Assembly (NCBI GenBank): GCA_003762875.1 | Contig: RIBL01000012.1 | Location: forward strand, 1 to 64,000 | DNA length: 64,000 nt | Origin: Muribaculaceae bacterium Isolate-110 (HZI) | Lineage (GTDB): Bacteria; Bacteroidota; Bacteroidia; Bacteroidales; Muribaculaceae | Direction: 5' to 3' | Translations under genes and position numbers: made by a program | Notes under the pieces: model-generated | Told to the model about the DNA's origin: nothing | The model's database searches: none | What the model saw: only the letters and a program-made list of their open reading frames with translations | Part shown: positions 62,007-64,000 of the stretch, one piece after another | How the letters are laid out: the number at the start of each line of letters is the position of its first letter | Numbering within the stretch: position 1 is the first letter of the stretch

Positions 62007-63374
62007 TCAGCCGTTTTTGAGTGCTTCGGCCAGAGCTGCAGGGGTGAGTTGCTGCTGCTCGCCGGTGGTCATGTTTTTGAGTGTGACTGTGCCGTTGGCA
62101 AGTTCTGACTCGCCAATGATGCCTACAAACGGGATGCCGAGAGCGTCGGCTCGTCCCATCTGCTTTTTCATCTTGGCTGAGTCGGGATATATCTCGGCGG
62201 CAATGCCGGCGGCGCGCAGTTCCTTGATGACACGCAGTGACGCGGCGGCCTCGGCCGGACCGAAGTTGGTAAACATAATTCTGGCCGCACCGTGAATCTC
62301 GGCAGGGTAGAGGTCGAGGGTGTTGAGCACGTCATATATGCGGTCGGCACCAAATGAGATGCCTACACCCGACACGCCCGGCAGACCGAAGACACCCGTG
62401 AGGTTGTCGTAGCGTCCGCCGCCGGTGATGCTTCCTATCTCTACGTCGCGGGCCTTGACCTCGATAATGGTGCCTGTGTAATAGTTAAGTCCGCGGGCGA
62501 GCGACACGTCAAGCTCAAGCACGGCTTCGAGCCCGAGGGCCGAAGTTCCGGCCATTACCTCGCGCAGCTCTTCGACTCCCTTGAGACCAGTCTCGGAGTC
62601 GGCAAGCAGAGTGGCCAGCGAGGCCAGACGCTCCTCGTTGCTGCCCGAGAGGGTGATGATGGGGGTGATTTTTTCGATGGCTTCGGGAGAGATACCGCGC
62701 TCGGCAAGCTCCTCCTTCACCTTATCGAGACCGATTTTGTCTATTTTGTCGATAGCCACGGTGATGTCGACAATCTTGTCGGGCGCACCGATGAGTTCGG
62801 CTATGCCGGCCAACACCTTGCGGTTGTTGAGCTTGATGGTGATGCGCACACCCAGACGGCGGAACACCTCGTCGATCATCTGGAGGAGCTCGATTTCGTT
62901 GAGCAGTGAGTCAGAGCCTACGATGTCGGCGTCACACTGATAAAACTCGCGGTAGCGTCCCTTTTGCGGACGGTCGGCACGCCATACGGGCTGTATCTGG
63001 AAACGCTTGAATGGAAACTGGAGATCATTGCGGTGCATCACCACAAAGCGTGCAAACGGCACCGTGAGGTCATAGCGCAGACCTTTCTCGCAGAGCTGCG
63101 CAGCCAGACGCGGACAGTCGCCGGCCTCGATGAGCTTCGGGTCGGTACCGCGCAGGAAGTCGCCCGAGTTGAGAATCTTGAAGAGAAGTTTGTCGCCCTC
63201 CTCGCCATATTTGCCCATGAGCGTGGAGAGATTTTCCATCGCCGGAGTCTCTATCTGCTGGAATCCATAGAGGTGAAACACCTCGCGGATGGTGTCGAAT
63301 ATATAATTGCGTCGGGCCATCTCGGCGGGAGTGAAGTCGCGAGTGCCCTTGGGTATAGAAGGTTTCTGAGCCAT
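62007..63374 (-). CDS. Histidyl-tRNA synthetase
   Basis: 455 residues from ATG 63374 ([14 protein letters not shown]); a start at 63395 would lie on the promoter. Class II synthetase: motif 1 [20 protein letters not shown], motif 2 [21 protein letters not shown] leading to [12 protein letters not shown] and [20 protein letters not shown], histidine-specific motif [12 protein letters not shown] and motif 3 [11 protein letters not shown]. The C-terminal anticodon-binding domain follows. Single gene, divergent from endonuclease IV with overlapping promoters. Confidence 0.96.
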   Translation of the reverse strand: MAQKPSIPKGTRDFTPAEMARRNYIFDTIREVFHLYGFQQIETPAMENLSTLMGKYGEEGDKLLFKILNSGDFLRGTDPKLIEAGDCPRLAAQLCEKGLRYDLTVPFARFVVMHRNDLQFPFKRFQIQPVWRADRPQKGRYREFYQCDADIVGSDSLLNEIELLQMIDEVFRRLGVRITIKLNNRKVLAGIAELIGAPDKIVDITVAIDKIDKIGLDKVKEELAERGISPEAIEKITPIITLSGSNEERLASLATLLADSETGLKGVEELREVMAGTSALGLEAVLELDVSLARGLNYYTGTIIEVKARDVEIGSITGGGRYDNLTGVFGLPGVSGVGISFGADRIYDVLNTLDLYPAEIHGAARIMFTNFGPAEAAASLRVIKELRAAGIAAEIYPDSAKMKKQMGRADALGIPFVGIIGESELANGTVTLKNMTTGEQQQLTPAALAEALKNG

Positions 63375-63389
63375 GATTTTCAAAATTTC

Positions 63390-63420
63390 TTGCAAAGTTA
63401 ATGTTTTTTTGCTAATTTTG
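63390..63420 (+). promoter_or_regulatory. Promoter of the endonuclease IV gene
   Basis: TTG (63390-63392), a 20-base spacer and TAATTTTG (63413-63420); the ATG is at 63441. This promoter overlaps the -7 box of hisS on the other strand. Confidence 0.55.
63393..63400 (-). promoter_or_regulatory. -7 box of hisS
   Basis: TAACTTTG on the minus strand, 18 bases before the hisS ATG at 63374. It supports that start and shows that the two divergent genes share promoter DNA. Confidence 0.5.
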
Positions 63421-63440
63421 CATCATAATGTAATGCGTAA

Positions 63441-64000
63441 ATGAAACTTATAGGAGCACATGTATCGGTAGAGAATGGTGTGAGCAACGCACCGCTCAAC
63501 GCACGCGCCATCGGCGCGCGGTCGTTCGCGCTGTTCACACGCAATCCGTCGCGATGGGTGTCAAAGGCCATATCCGACAAGGAGGCCCGGGCATTTGAGC
63601 TCAATTGCCGCGAGTGTGGATTCACTCCCGACATGATACTCCCCCACGACAGCTATCTCATCAATCTCGGCAGTCCCGACGCCGAGAAACTGGAGAAGTC
63701 GCGCACGGCTTTTCTTGACGAGATGCGTCGTTGCGAGCAGCTCGGACTCACGATGCTCAACTTCCATCCCGGAAGCCACATGCGTGAAATCAGCGAGGCT
63801 GATTGTCTCGACCGTATAGCCGAGTCGCTCAATCTTATCCTGTCACAGACTACGGGTGTGAAGGCCGTGATAGAGAATACTGCCGGTCAGGGCAGCAATC
63901 TCGGCTACACCTTCGCCCAGATAGCCCGCATCATCAAAGGCGTCGACGACAAGTCGAGAGTCGGGGTGTGTATAGACACCTGTCACGCCCATGCGGCCGG
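63441..64000 (+). CDS. Endonuclease IV (apurinic/apyrimidinic endonuclease), partial
   Basis: The open frame from ATG 63441 ([14 protein letters not shown]) runs off the window end after about 186 residues, of an expected ~280. TIM-barrel nuclease that incises DNA at abasic sites using three zinc ions. Metal ligands are visible in order: His in [14 protein letters not shown], His in LNFHPGSH, Glu in VIENTAGQG, Asp and His in [12 protein letters not shown]. The normal T-x-N-x-x-Q-W segment reads FTRNPSRW, a minor variant. Divergent from hisS. Confidence 0.95.
   Translation, partial: MKLIGAHVSVENGVSNAPLNARAIGARSFALFTRNPSRWVSKAISDKEARAFELNCRECGFTPDMILPHDSYLINLGSPDAEKLEKSRTAFLDEMRRCEQLGLTMLNFHPGSHMREISEADCLDRIAESLNLILSQTTGVKAVIENTAGQGSNLGYTFAQIARIIKGVDDKSRVGVCIDTCHAHAA

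Overview
The window looks like a chromosome segment of a gut Bacteroidales bacterium, most likely a Muribaculaceae-type organism. Evidence seen in the sequence: several SusC/SusD pairs, a hybrid two-component (HTCS) regulator, an ECF sigma/FecR pair, surface-lipoprotein signal peptides, and repeated promoters with the Bacteroidota -7 box TAnnTTTG, some with a TTTG/TTG about 19-20 bases upstream. The family-level placement is inference; no rRNA is present.

Layout. 1-~7300: remnant of a Bacteroides-type conjugative element on the minus strand (RHH mobilisation protein, MOBP-like relaxase, ParA/TraA, DUF3408 TraB-like, TraC-like, TraD-like, TraE). traE is cut by the 5' part of a group II intron. 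The intron's reverse transcriptase gene is itself cut by an IS21-like end at base 126, so three mobile elements are nested. A candidate oriT palindrome, a small membrane protein and a 12-base tandem repeat lie on the other side of the mobilisation genes. 7376-26792: a xylan utilisation locus, all on the minus strand: HTCS regulator, GH43, SusC-SusD-SusC-SusD, a DUF1735-type lipoprotein and a GH10 xylanase. The order from the first SusC onward matches the xusA-B-C-D-E-xyn10 core described for Prevotella and Bacteroides. 27061-28299: a lone tyrosine recombinase. 28409-38307: a second SusC/SusD locus controlled by an ECF sigma factor and FecR, with a thioredoxin-like lipoprotein at each end of the operon.

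38420-64000 is mostly chromosomal core: an atypical Leu-like tRNA, an LtaS-type sulfatase-fold membrane enzyme, an EamA transporter, pgeF, a GH109/aminosugar-kinase pair, dnaA, an HsdR-N small protein divergent from holA, a Fur-family regulator, purA, a DUF1015 protein, tRNA-Gln, GH28, GH92, nagB overlapping a PIG-L deacetylase gene, a PL10 pectate lyase, a TrmH-type methylase coupled to an MlaEF-like ABC transporter, hisS, and endonuclease IV (cut by the window end).

Together the genes describe a polysaccharide degrader: xylan (PUL), pectin (GH28, PL10), host or yeast mannan (GH92) and mucin amino sugars (GH109, kinase, NagB). The most unusual points are the nested mobile elements, the thioredoxin-flanked sigma/FecR/SusCD operon, the split and overlapping NagB/PIG-L pair, the atypical tRNA, and the 12-base repeat beside the mobilisation region.
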